NCBI RefSeq assembly: GCF_004664715.2
Contig: NC_051063.1
Span: forward strand, 140,127,843-140,191,842
Reading direction: 5' to 3'
Origin: Peromyscus leucopus
Lineage: Eukaryota; Chordata; Mammalia; Rodentia; Cricetidae
DNA length: 64,000 bases
The first letter of the stretch is position 1; each line of letters starts with the position of its first letter. The position numbers and the translations under genes were made by a program. Shown piece by piece: positions 20,326-32,139 of the stretch. Under the pieces are notes generated by a model, which was not told the DNA's origin, did not search any database, and was given only the letters and a program-made list of their open reading frames with translations.

Positions 20326-23300
20326 ACAGGGTGTGAATGATGAAAGTGTTGACTGACAGGCTAAGCCTTAGGAACACTGAACAGATTTTAAATAAACGAC
20401 CACAAATTCCAGCATTAGGAAATGCCCTGTAAGTGCTGTCTTTAAAAGAGCTCACGTGACTCTTCTTGGGTTTACCTGGTTTTCATTGCTGCTGGGTCAC
20501 TCTACTAGGACATTGTTTCTGTAGAGTACCAAGAGTCATATAACAATAGAGGTCAGCTCAGTCTTGCAGATCCCGTGTGAGGTGGGATTTACCAGGATGT
20601 AGTTGTGCTCAAAGAGTACGTTACAGACGGAAGTCAGGGAACATCAAACAAAGCTCAAATACAAATCAAGATGGCGGAACTATGATCAATACACTGTCTT
20701 CGGACACACAGTGAGAAGCAGGTAGAAGGAACACAGCATTAACATACTTGGGACAAGGCGTAAGAAAGAGGAGTTACATGCTTGGGAACGTGTAATTCCG
20801 TCTGAGGCCATGGCCAGCCTCTCCACTGGCCCTCTCGCTCTTCTTCTCTCTTCCTCCTCTCCATGACTTAGCAGAGCTTTCTCCGAGGGATTGTGAAAAA
20901 GGCCCAGAATTAAAAGCAAGAAGCCAGCAGGTGGAAAGCACCTGGCACAAGTCTATATTTTGTTTTGGGGACTCCTGGGAACTAACAGCTTAGCTAGCCA
21001 GTTAGTCTTCTGCTGGCTTTTATCTGTGTATTTTAAGCTGAGGATGGGAGGCCCAATGTGAATGTCTTCATGAATATCCCAATTAAGTCCCAGGAAATTA
21101 GGAGCACCCCAAGTATGTATCCTATAATGTTGAGTATTTGATGCTTCTGGAACTCTCTCTCCTTTACATCTCCCATAAGTACCTATCTCTGCACTCCCCT
21201 AAGTTCCTCCACATTTAATGTCTTCAATTCCTTTGTTCTCACTGGTTTGCTCCTTGTATTTTGTATATGTAGTTGTATATCCTTAAACAATACAGAAAAT
21301 ATCTTGTTACATCCCTTCCTCTGGCTTTCTCCTGGGAAATGTGTGAATTAAGGATGGTGGTTCAGAGAAAAGCGAGACTTGTCCCAGCTCCCACACACTC
21401 TGTGACTCCTTAACTTTATTCTCTGGATGAGTAGGGTCAGGAATAGACAACAAGCACAAGGCCTTTGGACAGAGAGGCAATCCAGCACACATCAGACCTG
21501 TTGCCTGCATTGGCAGGGGACAGACTAGCTACGCACCTTGTCCTTCAATTAGTTTAGAATTTAAGATATAGTAGAGGGCAGCCAGGCAGACCGAGAGGGA
21601 ACCATTTGGCTAAGTAACATGACCCTGGAAGATTTCCTTCTTTTTCTGGACTATTAACTAAGGAGATCTGTGTTGTTCTGAGAAAAAACTGCAAACTGCT
21701 AATCCTTTAGCCTGGTGAAAGCTGGGACTCAAATAGTTAGGAATTTGCCGCCGCCCCCCCCCCCAACACTTCTCTTTTCTCGCGTCCTTATTTTACGTTT
21801 TAACTCTTCCCCTAAACCAATAGCGTTCACCATGGCAACAGTTTTGATTCTGGATAGTGCTGGAGTTACTGTAGGCTTTGACCCCAACCCTCAAGAGTGA
21901 GGTTTGACCTCTGGTGGGGGACTTTTTTTGCCCCGGGCACCATCACGCGACTTCTAGCCAGGCGTCTTTCTCTGGATGCTTCACATGCGGCAGAAAGTGC
22001 TTCGAAGGAGGACAAATAAATTTTTCTGGGGGCTCCCAACCCCAGCTGCCAAGGGCAGAGTCGCAAGCGTCAGACCTTGTTCCTTTAGAAGAACTCTGAG
22101 TCCCCGGGGTAAGGTTTCCTGTAAGTGAGGGTGTTCAGATGGCTTGTTTTGGTGATGTTTTTGATCCATGCAACTGCTTCCAGAGGCTCAGAAATGAAAA
22201 AGTCCTGCCAGAAAATCTTCACACAGGAGTAAATAATAGCACACACGAATCCATCCCGAAGCCCAGCAGTCATCCTTCACACTCGCATCCTCCAACGCCC
22301 TTTCCTCAGCCTCTAGTTCCAAACTTGTTGAAGTTTCAACAGAGAGGCGCTAGGCGCAAAAATGTTCCAAAGTTGGCTTGGCTGAGGGCGGCCCGCCCAT
22401 GCAAGGACCGGGAATTCCAAGATAAACAGGCCGTGCGCGTTATCGCTCCAGACTTTGCTGGCACGAAGCACCCGTTTCCAGCCCCAGAACATATTTTGTG
22501 TGGATAATGGACAAGCAGTTACTGCGTAAACACACGGGGAGCTTGCAGGTGTTGTGTTCCTCGGTGTTTGCCAACCAGATGTTCTTCTGTGGGACTTGCT
22601 TTTGGCCCCCTCTGTGCCTGGAGCTGAACCGAAATGTCACTCTCCCTTTTGGTGAAATAAAGCGATGTTCTCATGGGAGATGCTCCCAGAATGAGCTCCG
22701 GTTTTCATTTGCAGATGATTCATGTATTTGTGCCGTTGTCTTTCCTTTTCTTTCCTATTCTCCCTCCCTCCCTCCCTTTCTTTTTTTTTTTCTTTCATGA
22801 GCTTTAGGGCAAGATGCCCCCATTAAATTAAGCATGTACATCTTCCTTTTGCAAACTAGTCCTCTCGGAAGATCTCAGCTGTGACTTTTATTCCCATGTT
22901 CCTGTGCTTTGGATTGGCATGAGATACAGCAGGTGTCACCCACCCCCCACAATGTTTTAAAACAAGGTCAAAGGGTGAACATGTCAGAGCCATATTTGGT
23001 CAGCAAGTTTTCTCTCTTTTTTTGGCTAAGCCTGTGATGCATCAGAGGGTCAGTTTGGGGAGGGCCATGTGCTTTAGAGTGTCTGGAAGGCTAACGGAGG
23101 CAGACTCATGACCACACTTGGGTTTAGAAACTGAAATATCATCAGAAACTAAAGTGATGTTCTCTCAAGTGTCACTAACCTAGAAAGGTCCAATCTGACT
23201 TTCACTGAAGGAGTCTCCGCCTGAGCCCTGGCCCAGAGCAGGGGCTCTTGAAAACCTGTTGCAATGAAGCCTCAGAAGTCTCCCAAGCAGCGTGGAGCAG

Positions 23301-24546
23301 GCCTTGCTCCTCTACCCTACCTTTCCCACTGAGTTGCTGTTGGGCCTCTGTGCTTGCTTCAGCGGCTGCACCTTCCAGTCCGTCTGTCCAGATGCTAAGT
23401 GCAAGGCAGCCGCAGCCGCTCTGGCTGGCTGCTCCTCCCGTCTTCCTCAACTGACTACCAAAGGAAACAGGTCCCCAAACCTCTGCGAGGTGAGGTTACA
23501 GGTTGGTTGTGGGAAATGTGCACAGCATGGGTGGCTGCAGAACAAACCCAGCTCCACACTCAAGGTGTTTTTTTTTTTTTTTGCAGTTAGCAAAGCCCTT
23601 GAGGGCTAGGACTGTAATTGTTATCCTATTTGATCCTTATTAATAACACCTTTTAAGATCATTAATATCCTAAGTGGTTTCTAAAACACATTGGCTTCCT
23701 TTATTTAATTTTGAGGGCAAATTTAGGAGGCAGGGGAATTAAGACTCCCTTTCCTGGTGAGTTCTGAGGGTCTTAATGAGTGTGTGTGACTTACCCAGTC
23801 ATTTGCCAATCAGTAGCAAAGACAATCCAACTTGAAATGCTTACGTCCAATTCTCAAGCAGTTCCCAGAAGCCTGAGGGTTCAGTGGAGTAGGAGTCACT
23901 GTTGATGTTTTATGGATGAGAACACCAAGCATGGATTAATTAACTAGCTTCTACCCTCTTTTACAGCATCACAGTATTTCGGTGTGGAATATGTTGAATT
24001 TGTGAAATCTGCCCCTTTGTATTCAAGATACGATGGGTCCTTTCGCACTGGAGTTGTGTCTAAATTTCCATCTATTGACCAGAATGATGGAGGCCCCCTC
24101 ACTGCTTCGTGATTCCCTTTGGAGGTAATGTGTCTGTTTCCCTTCCCAAGGGGAGCTTTTATGGACAAGCTCCAAGGTTCACTCTAGACTGGCAGGGGAG
24201 GAGGATGGCCCTGGAACCAGAGTTTTGACGAATGCAGAAGGCTCCCTGCTATTTCTCTCAGTGATCACCAGGGCTTGGATGCTCAGTCACAGGGGGTGCA
24301 GTAGCCTGGTGGGAAGACATTGCCTGCTAGGCTTGCATGGTGGAAAGGAGTAAAGGGTAGAAGGCAGCTCCCTGGGGCATTCTGTGCCTTGGAGCTGAAC
24401 TTCTGTTCTCCAGGATGAGGGTCCCCGGCAGTAGGGATCCATGAGTGCTATTTGTTCCCTTAACTTTCCTGAAAGCTTTTACATGGCTGTTTTTGTCGTA
24501 ATTGTACTTCCAGGATCTCACACAGCATCAGGCATTGAGCTTAGTG
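20326..24546. other. Repeat-poor stretch, no gene recognised
   Basis: About 4.2 kb without confident repeats or exons. There is a C13 run at 21750-21764, a pyrimidine-rich tract at 22740-22797 and a T18 run at 23569-23582. The 21900-22700 part has more G+C and retained CpGs, with a 'gggaattcc' kappaB-like site at 22410. This may be regulatory DNA, but no promoter signature (TATA, CpG island, exon) is clear. Confidence 0.4.
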
Positions 24547-24547
24547 G

Positions 24548-24548
<1 letters not shown>

Positions 24549-24597
<49 letters not shown>

Positions 24598-24598
24598 T
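24549..24598. repeat. (TG)n microsatellite
   Basis: About 24 uninterrupted TG units. Confidence 0.98.
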
Positions 24599-25099
24599 GA
24601 ATACATGCATGAAAAGGATGAGAGGTGAGACATAGGTAGGGTGTTATGGATATGCCCTGTGTTCTTCCACCCCCAGGTGAAACACCATCCACTCACAGTT
24701 TAACCCATCCTGGAGGAGGGTTACGCTTTTTCATTCTCCAAGCATTCGCTATGCACAGGCTTGCAATTGGGTGAGTTATTTACATTTTTCTAGACCTAGC
24801 TTGATAAGAGCACCCCCACTGTTCAGTAAGTGAAGTCCAGACTCTTCGGCAGAGCTGTCCAGATTTTCCTTTGAGTGCCTTGCTTTGTCGTACAGTGTCA
24901 GTTTGTCTGCACAAAGCACATCACTCCCACATGCATCCATTTGTCCCTCCTGCCTGCATCCTTCTGCACCCCCATTCCTTTGCAGAGCATCTCTTCCAGT
25001 CAGCTAGAGAGACTTTTGATTTTCTTTTCCCTGGAAGCTACAACTTCTATTTGATAGACCAGATGGAATCACTAATTCCCCCTTAAAATTAAACCCTTT

Positions 25100-26210
25100 C
25101 CCCTGACTCACCTCTGGAAACTTTTACAGCATATTCATTATATAATAATTATCATGGTGGCCTCATTAAACTGAAATTACTGAAATCACCAACATGCTGG
25201 TTTTTAAGGTCAAAGGCTGCATTCTAAACATGTTAGTATTCTCAAAATCTAGGAAAATACCTAATACAGATCAAGTGCTTAAATATTTTTTGGACCAGCA
25301 AATGACTGACTGAGAGAGAAATGGAAGTATTTTTTTAATTTTGGGAAAAAAGTAAGATGGTTTACACACAATTTGAGATCAGATATTCCTAGTATGATCG
25401 ATCAGATGACATTTTCCTGTCTCAATACCTAACAAATATTAGAGACTTGGCAAAATTCTGTTGACTGAATTATATACATGCTTGAACAAGGGCCCTCATA
25501 GTCTCTATCAAAGAAGTGGGTTGATGTTGAACTGTTTTACTACATTTAGCTCGTGGTAGCCATCTTTTATTACATGCCTTGCCTCGCACATTGCTTTCCT
25601 TGTCCCTTCTAGTCTTAAGAAGAGGGCTGCTGTGCTATATTCTTAAGATATTACGAGATTGATCTAGTGAAGTTCGAAAATGTTGAGAAATATGGACCAT
25701 ATCAAGTCTTCCTGGCTATTTTTAAGCACGGCCTTTCTTCCTTGGGTTTCTGGCATCCAAGATCATTAAAAATAGATAGCATTTTAGACTCTTAGAGCAC
25801 CTGGCTTACTGTATTGCCATCACTGGTTTTCCCTTCTCTTCCTGTGGTTCTCTGAGGTTGAGGAGAGAAACCTCAAGGTCACTTTCCACATCATGCAGTC
25901 TTTCTGCCCAGGGCCCACACACCTATTTATAGGTTATTTGATTCTTTTATTTCCAAATTGAGCAACTCTCTTGCCCCCCTTCTCCCCCCAAAAAAGATGG
26001 CTTTCAAAATTGTACCTAATACTCAAAACAGAGTTTTAAAATTGAAACGCTGAGATTAATTGAATCACTCAAACGTTGATAGTGTTTCAAATGTGGGTAA
26101 ACTAAGTTTTTAAAGGTAGTCTATGCACTAATGAGACAGTTTGTGAATTAAAACTCTTACACTGGTATTTCACTATGAACTGATCATCAGGGCAGCAGCC
26201 TTTCCACAGG
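25100..26210. promoter_or_regulatory. Candidate conserved non-coding region
   Basis: Repeat-free AT-rich DNA with clusters of homeodomain-, nuclear receptor- and MADS-like words: 'aataattatcatggtggcc', 'aaggtcaaaggctgc', 'ctggctatttttaagcacg' and 'gctgagattaattgaatcac'. Texture-based inference only. Confidence 0.3.
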
Positions 26211-26365
26211 TCCTAATATTTTTTGCCTCTCTTAATGCATCTGGGAACAGACTGAACATCTGGGCTCATCCCAGCACTCCTGAACTCAGACCACACACCC
26301 TATTTCCTATTCCCATACCCTCTCTGATTGCTGGCTTCTCACATGGTCATAGTAGTTGCTATGCC

Positions 26366-26476
26366 TTCTAGATGGTAAGTCTTGGAGGCAGGCATGTACC
26401 TCACTTACCTTTTTCTCTTCCCCACCCCAAGGCTCTCCATCATGTGCAGTTCATGTCCGTTAAATAAATGCAGACT
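26366..26476 (+). mobile_element. L2 LINE 3' end
   Basis: Typical L2 terminus: 'ctagatggtaagtcttggag', 'gcaggcatgtacctcactt', ending 'gtccgttaaataaatgcag'. Ancient and non-coding. Confidence 0.6.
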
Positions 26477-26559
26477 CTTTCAAAAGTCCAACATATTTCC
26501 CCAGATGCTAACAATGTCAGTCATCAGAGCACATTGACATTTTTATTCTATTTGCGTTC

Positions 26560-26930
26560 TGTGCACACCAGCTACGACAGGCCTTCCATTTTCTCCCGGT
26601 CGGAGTACTCTGCGTATGTTTGTCACAATAATGAAAATGTTGTCTGGCTGGGCCATTGATCGGATCTCAGGGAGTGAAGAAACAAGTCTCTGAGGGCCCA
26701 ACTTTGCTTTCCAAGGCACCAGACCCAAGGAAGCTGCTGGTGTGAAGTCCCTTGTGACGGGCTGGCCCGAGTGCCTGACAAGCTGCCGAAGCAGACATTC
26801 CAGTTTTCCTCTGTAACAGTGTCTGAAATCGATGCTCCTGCGCGGAGCGTGGGGGCGGCAAGCAGGCTCTCCACGCTGTCTCTGACATTTCAGGAGCATT
26901 GCCGTTGTTGTTGGGAGGTAGTCTGGCCTC
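26560..26930. promoter_or_regulatory. Candidate regulatory element with retained CpGs
   Basis: Repeat-free sequence with unusual CpG density for this window ('ttctcccggtcggagtactc', 'tgctcctgcgcggagcgtgg') and a TEAD-like 'acattccag'. It directly abuts a long GT/TC microsatellite. The 129-codon minus-strand open frame over it has no recognisable domain and I do not call it a gene. Confidence 0.35.
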
Positions 26931-26961
26931 ACTTAGTTCTGAAGGGGGTAGGGTGGGGGGA

Positions 26962-26983
26962 GGTGTGTGTGTGTGTGTGTGTG

Positions 26984-27014
<31 letters not shown>

Positions 27015-27016
27015 GA

Positions 27017-27077
<61 letters not shown>
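26962..27077. repeat. Compound (GT)n-(TC)n microsatellite
   Basis: About 24 GT units with one slip (gtggtg) are followed, after 'actgagt', by about 29 TC units. The second half is a pure polypyrimidine/polypurine tract. Confidence 0.98.
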
Positions 27078-27080
<3 letters not shown>

Positions 27081-28359
27081 CTGAACCTTGCCGTGGTTTT
27101 TGATCTGTGCAAACCAGTGGAAGGAAAACAGACTCAAAGCCCACGACCAGTGTCTTGTTCTTGCAGGCCCGAGTTAGTTCAGAGAAGGGATTTGGAGGGC
27201 TGCTGTCACAAAAGGAGTGGCTTGTTTTGTCCCAGGATGAGAGATTCAAGTCAATGTACGGCTCTCCTTGAGGGTCCCCCGGAGCAAACCCACACCAGAC
27301 ACGGATGGCTGGCCAGACAAGTTGGCAGGGGCTACAGGGAGCCCTGAGTGAGCATTTCTTTTGCAAAATGCACAAAATGTCCAGAGTAGAGCCTGGGAGG
27401 GCATCGCTGCCCCTGAGTATGTGTGCTTTTCATCCATGCTGTTGCATGTACGTCTTTTATTGGAATAGACAGAGGTGTGCCTATCTTACAAAGCCCCATG
27501 AAAGCCCCATGTATACTTATGGAGCTGTTTGAGGATACTTCTCTCTGCCTGTTTGCCTCCAGCTCCCCCTTGCTGGGTACCCCTTTCTTCTATGATCCTT
27601 TTCTTCCAGAACCTACCCTCGCCTTATTTATCTCTTGTTCTCTAAGCTCATCTTTTTTTTTTTTTTTTTTTTTTTTGAATGATGGTGACTGGGCATCTGA
27701 ATTGGTCTTTGTTTTCCATGTTCTCTGTCTCCAGTGGAATCTCTTTGCTTTCAGAGTGTTTCTTCTGACTCCCTAGGTCCATCCTTTGCTCCTCCTCCCT
27801 ATCTCTGATGCTGCACATGACTGCCCACAGGTGTTTCCAAGAGTGTTCAGGCATGTGTCTGCTCCAGCCCAGCTGCCAGGTCTACATCTGGCTCCTCTTC
27901 ATATCTATTTCTTTTCCAGGAAGGTCGCCCTGTGTGTCCCTTCTCAGATATGTATGGTAATCGTCTTCTGACCTAGTGCTCTGTTCAAGTGCTGTTTCCT
28001 CTCTGTGACATCTCAGGTGTGCACAGCACAAGTAACCAGTCATCCTGTCTCCTCCTGATCTCTTACAATGTTGCAGTCCTTTTACAGGAATACTTTCCAC
28101 CCTGTAGTCTTTTGCTGTTAGTATTTATTTGTACATAATCAAACACGACAGTGGTGGAGGCAGGAAATCTGCCATGACTTATTTTGGAATTTATGGTTCT
28201 TGATATGGAACTTGGTATTTGTCTAGTAGCTGCATTGAGAAAAGTCTGGGTTGAATCTTAACAATTTGAGATACTTGTCTCTGAGCTGATGGTAAATGTC
28301 CCATGTATATTGATAATTATTGGGTTTTGCTATCATGTTGAGATTGACTATAGAACTAT
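27078..28359. other. No recognisable gene; T24 run
   Basis: No confident repeats apart from a homopolymer T tract (27653-27676), possibly the tail of a lost minus-strand retroposon. No supported exon. Confidence 0.4.
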
Positions 28360-28735
28360 GCTCCCTTAAAATTAGACTCCATTGCATGCTTGTACCAAAG
28401 TCCAGGAGGTCTCAACCCGACACAAAGAACTATAGGCAACTAAGGAATGGCTAGAGCAGGGGACTTAGCCTCACCCAGGGGAGAGCACACCAATTGGTTA
28501 TCCAATACCAAATTGTTAGCCCTGAGAACACACATACAAGTAACACACGGACTGAGCAGGTTGTGCTTGTGTGTTTAGGAATCTATAGCTATGTATGTGT
28601 GAGAATGCAACAATTAATGAAAAATATGGGCGTTAATGTGAAAGAGTAAGGAGGGGTGCATGGGGGGTTTGGGTGGAGGAGAGGGAAGTGGGAACTGATG
28701 TAATTACAATATCAGAGAAACAAAAGAACAAAAAG
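28360..28735 (+). mobile_element. L1 3' UTR fragment (Lx-like)
   Basis: Forward-oriented L1 3' end: 'caaagaactataggcaacta', 'ccaattggttatccaatacc', 'ctgagcaggttgtgcttgtg', ending with G-rich 'gggaagtgggaactgatgta' and 'attacaatatc'. It is followed tail-to-tail by a reversed L1 fragment. Confidence 0.75.
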
Positions 28736-28739
28736 GTTC

Positions 28740-29640
28740 TTTTTAATATCTTACATTTTAACTGAGAATTTCGTACAAGTACGTAATGTGTTTTGATCAA
28801 ATCCACACCCATTGCCTCCTCTCCAGTTCTTCTCCTTTATCCCCACCCCTGAAGCTTCTCTCCCTTAAAAAAAAAAACAAAACCAAAACACTGAATCCAC
28901 TTAGTGCTGCCACTATGTGCATCGATGTAGGAGCATCTACTATGTGCATCGATGTAGGAGCATCCACTATGTGCATCGGTGTAGGAGCATTCACTATGTG
29001 CATCGGTGTAGGAGCATCCACTATGTGCATCGGTGTAGGAGCATCCACTATGTGCATCGATGTAGGAGCATCCACTATGTGCATCGGTGTAGGAGCATTC
29101 ACTATGTGCATCGATGTAGGAGCATCCACTATGTGCATCGGTGTAGGAGCATCCACTATGTGCATCGGTGTAGGAGCATCCACTATGTGCATTGGTGTAG
29201 GAGCATCCACTATGTGCATCGGTGTAGGAGCATTCACTATGTGCATCGGTGTAGGATCATCTACTATGTGCATTGATGTAGGAGCATCTACTATGTCATT
29301 GATGTAGGAGCATCTATTGGAGGATGGGTAGTTGTTCAAGAGCCATATCCCTGAAAAAACTTGCTCTCCCTCCCCCAGCAGCCGTCAATTACCAATTGCA
29401 TGCATCTCAGCCAGGCATTGGACTTCATGAGTCCCCTTCCCCATACATGCTGGGATTTGGGCTGGTTTGACCTTATGCATGTCTTATGTATACAGTCACA
29501 GCTACTCTGAGTTCATGTGTACAGTGACCCTGCCACGTCCAGCAAATGATGCTTTAAGGCAGACATCCACGTCTCTAATTCTTGCAATCTTTTTGCCTTA
29601 TCTTCCTTGATGATCCCTGAGCCTGCACTTGTAAGGTTTT
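28740..29640 (-). mobile_element. L1 3' UTR fragment containing a minisatellite
   Basis: Reversed L1 3' sequence: 'aatgtgttttgatcaaatcc', C-rich stretch, A-rich patch, then 'cttagtgctgcc', and after the minisatellite 'ttgctctccctcccccagca', 'ggcattggacttcatgagtc' and 'tgatgatccctgagcctgc'. The 27-bp minisatellite replaces the single 'atgtgcatgggtgtgggacc'-type unit normally found between these landmarks. Confidence 0.65.
28911..29319. repeat. 27-bp minisatellite, 15 units
   Basis: Fifteen tandem units of 27 bases, anchored by 'tatgtgcatc' at 28915 and every 27 bases to 29266, with a last unit (29293) one base shorter. Unit variants differ at cga/cgg/ttg and tcc/ttc/tct. Because 27 is a multiple of three, both strands stay open and give repeating nonapeptides (TMCIGVGAS-like and VDAPTPMHI-like). 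These are by-products, not evidence of a protein. Confidence 0.97.
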
Positions 29641-30004
29641 TAGTAGGTTCTTAATTTGCATACTTTTGGGTTTAGAATAAGGTTTTTTTTTAGGTTTTTG
29701 TTGCATGAAAAATTGAACTCCCTTACACACAAATTACTAATACATATTATAATACAGTTTTCTTTTCATTCATAAGGTCTGTACAGGGGATAGGTCTAGC
29801 CAAGAGATTCAGGAAACAAGTACATCTTGTTTCTTTTATTTGATATCTTATTTATGGGGAAGATATGCATACTTGCCAGTTTTCATGGCTTCCATTTTCA
29901 AGACTTGGAACCAGCCCGAGACTGGTTTCTCAGGTACTGAATTCACCACCAGACTCTGTGGTCATGCTCTCACAACCCTTCTGGATCCATTCAATTTCTG
30001 TTGG
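29641..30004. other. Unassigned AT-rich stretch
   Basis: No repeat or gene assigned with confidence; possibly continuing decayed L1 sequence. Confidence 0.35.
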
Positions 30005-30395
30005 AATAGGAATAGCTGAGTCTGAACAGCTTAAACAGAAAAGAGGTTTACTTCCCACAGTTTTGGATGCTGTAGTCACAACACCACCACACCTGCTCTG
30101 AGAAGGTCCCCCTAACTGTGTTTCTTCATGGTGGGTGTCATCATAGTGCAAGCATGTGTGAAACAGAAAGGTGAGAGGTGGGGAGGGGCCAGGCTCACCC
30201 TTTTATAACAACCTTTTTTGGGCCCCACCAGAAGTCGATCATTCCCTTCTGAGGTCAATTTCAGTGATCTAAATACTTGCCAGTAGGTTACACCTCATTC
30301 CATCACCTCCCAGCATCACCACACTGAAGACCAAGCTTCCTCCTCATGAACTCTAGAGGGAACACACTCAGCCTGTATGCTCGCCATAGGAGTTT
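30005..30395 (-). mobile_element. MaLR-like LTR (MST/MLT type), diverged
   Basis: Reversed landmarks: 'acagaaaagaggtttacttc', 'cagttttggatgctg', 'ccaggctcacccttttataa', 'ggttacacctcattcc' and 'gggaacacactcagcctgta'. The order fits a reversed old MaLR LTR. Confidence 0.5.
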
Positions 30396-30492
30396 GTCTA
30401 AGTCATAGCCTGGGGTGACAGGAGAGGTTCCCATCCCTTCTGCATCCATTATCTACATCCACTGAAGCATGCTTCCTGGTTTTTTGGAGGGA

Positions 30493-30693
30493 AGCTCTGG
30501 AGTCAGAGTGTCTGGGTTCTAATCCTGACTCCACTGAGGGGTGTGAGCTTGAACATGCTACCGGCTGTCTTTCAGCTTCACTGCTCCTGCCCGTAACACG
30601 GGAATAATAAAAATTGCTGCAAGGGATGAGATCGAAGTATGACACATCAGGAAACATCACGTACCTATGGAGAGGACTTGGCATGGTGCCTGC
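30493..30693 (+). mobile_element. MIR SINE
   Basis: Nearly full-length MIR: 'gctctggagtcagagtgtct', 'gggttctaatcctgactcca', the core, 'taacacgggaataataaaaa', then 'gacttggcatggtgcc'. Confidence 0.85.
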
Positions 30694-30696
30694 TGT

Positions 30697-30698
<2 letters not shown>

Positions 30699-30737
<39 letters not shown>
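30699..30737. repeat. (CA)n microsatellite
   Basis: About 19 CA units, directly after the MIR. Confidence 0.97.
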
Positions 30738-30739
<2 letters not shown>

Positions 30740-30869
30740 CTGCAGAGCCTGGTTATTTTTATTTGATTTTCTCCACATTAAGAGTTGGATTGTGTGATAG
30801 ACTCTGGTATCAGAAGTATCACCCTCCAGTATAGGGCAGTTCCATTTAATCTCTCTCTTTTTCCCTCTC

Positions 30870-30874
30870 ACTCT

Positions 30875-30932
<58 letters not shown>

Positions 30933-31188
30933 CTGCTCTGTGGAAGCCAGAGGAAGGTACTGGGTGTCTTCCTCAATTGCTCACCATTTTTTTTTTTGAG
31001 ACAGGGTCTCTCACTGAACCTGGGCTCCGCAGATTGGCTCTGTTGACTGGGCCATGAGGTCCTGGGGCCTGCCTGTCTCTGCTGCCCAATTCTGGGGTCA
31101 CAGGCTTTGATGGTGGTGGAGATTTGAACTCAGGTCCTCTTGTTCTCACAGAAAGTACTCTTTGCCCACTGAACCAACTCCCTAGCCT
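30870..31188 (-). mobile_element. RSINE1/B4-class SINE with (GT)n tail
   Basis: Reversed element. The (GT)26 tract (30879-30931) is the expanded CA tail. Then come 'ggaagccagaggaaggtact', 'tttgagacagggtctctcac', 'gagatttgaactcaggtcct' and the reversed head 'actgaaccaactccctagcc'. Confidence 0.85.
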
Positions 31189-31608
31189 TTCGAAAACCAA
31201 TTGTAATCAGGCACAGTGGGCTGAGGGAGGGCTGAGTCTTTGACTTGAGAGGTGAGTGCTCTTTTCTTAGTACCGGGGATTGTTATGTCTGCACCCCATC
31301 CTCCCCATTTTTTTTTCCTAAACTTTGCTCTGTGTGTAAAACAGAAGTCATCATGCTCTTTGCCTCTTCTCAGGCTACAGAAAATGCAGCAGCATGTGTT
31401 CTGGAAGTATTAGGGAAGGAGAGATCAGTGGTACCTAGACTTTTCACTCCAAATGGACCATCATCGCTTAGGCTTGGTCAAAATCCATTTCATGTTTTTT
31501 CTTTGGAGTGGTTAAAGATTCTCTCTCCAGGGTAATATGAACATCTTCTGTCCAAATATGAATTTGACACTGTTCCATGCTGTCACTATTAAACCATTTG
31601 AAAAAGGC

Positions 31609-31800
31609 AGCCTGGCTGAAGAGATGGTTTAGTGGTTAAGAGCACTGGCTGCTCTCCCCAAGGTCCTGAGTTCAAGTCCCAGAACCCATCTATAACTTTA
31701 GTCCCATGGGATCTAATGCCCTCTTCTGGTGTGCAGACCCAACACATAAATACATAAATCTTGAAAAAAAAAAACAAGAAAGAAAAAGAAAAGAAAAAGG
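31609..31800 (+). mobile_element. B2 SINE
   Basis: Head 'ctggctgaagagatggttta', body 'ggtcctgagttcaagtccca' and 'gggatctaatgccctcttct', and A-rich tail. It is B2 rather than B3 type. Confidence 0.88.
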
Positions 31801-31852
31801 TAGCCTTCTACAATGCTGTTAGAGGTGTATTCATTTATGTGTAATGGGTTAG

Positions 31853-32055
31853 ATCAGTGATTCTCAAACAGGACTCCACACTCCCCATCCTCACACCCAG
31901 GAGACCTTTAATGATGTTTAGAGACATTTTTGGTTCCATAAAAAGGGAAGAGACTTTTAGTAGCTCAAGACCAGGGATACTGTTGAGTATCATTTAGCAC
32001 ATAGGATAGACAATTACTTGATTCAAAATGTCAAGCATGCTAAGGCTTAGCAACC
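31853..32055 (+). mobile_element. MER5A DNA transposon (hAT-Charlie)
   Basis: Consensus landmarks in order: 'cagtgattctcaaacaggac', 'tgtttagagacatttttggt', 'gaccagggatactgttgagt', 'tcaaaatgtcaagcatgcta'. A non-autonomous, ancient mammalian MITE. Confidence 0.75.
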
Positions 32056-32139
32056 ATGTGTTAGTTTAAATCGCCCTAAAATCTCTTCCACATTTCAAAC
32101 CTGGAATATATTTAAACGTATTTCTCCCTTCCAGCACAT

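Noticed and set aside
21900..22700. CpG island or promoter
   Set aside because: CpG and G+C are only mildly raised; no TATA, initiator context or first exon could be supported.
26543..26932. 129-codon minus-strand frame over the CpG-retaining candidate element
   Set aside because: No homology recognised; the frame runs toward microsatellite sequence. Treated as non-coding.
28911..29319. CRISPR-like array
   Set aside because: Units are contiguous with no unique spacers, and the genome is mammalian; it is a minisatellite.
28786..29339. Long frames (173 and 180 codons) with perfect nonapeptide repeats
   Set aside because: Created by a 27-bp minisatellite inside a reversed L1 3' UTR; open on both strands because the unit is a multiple of three.
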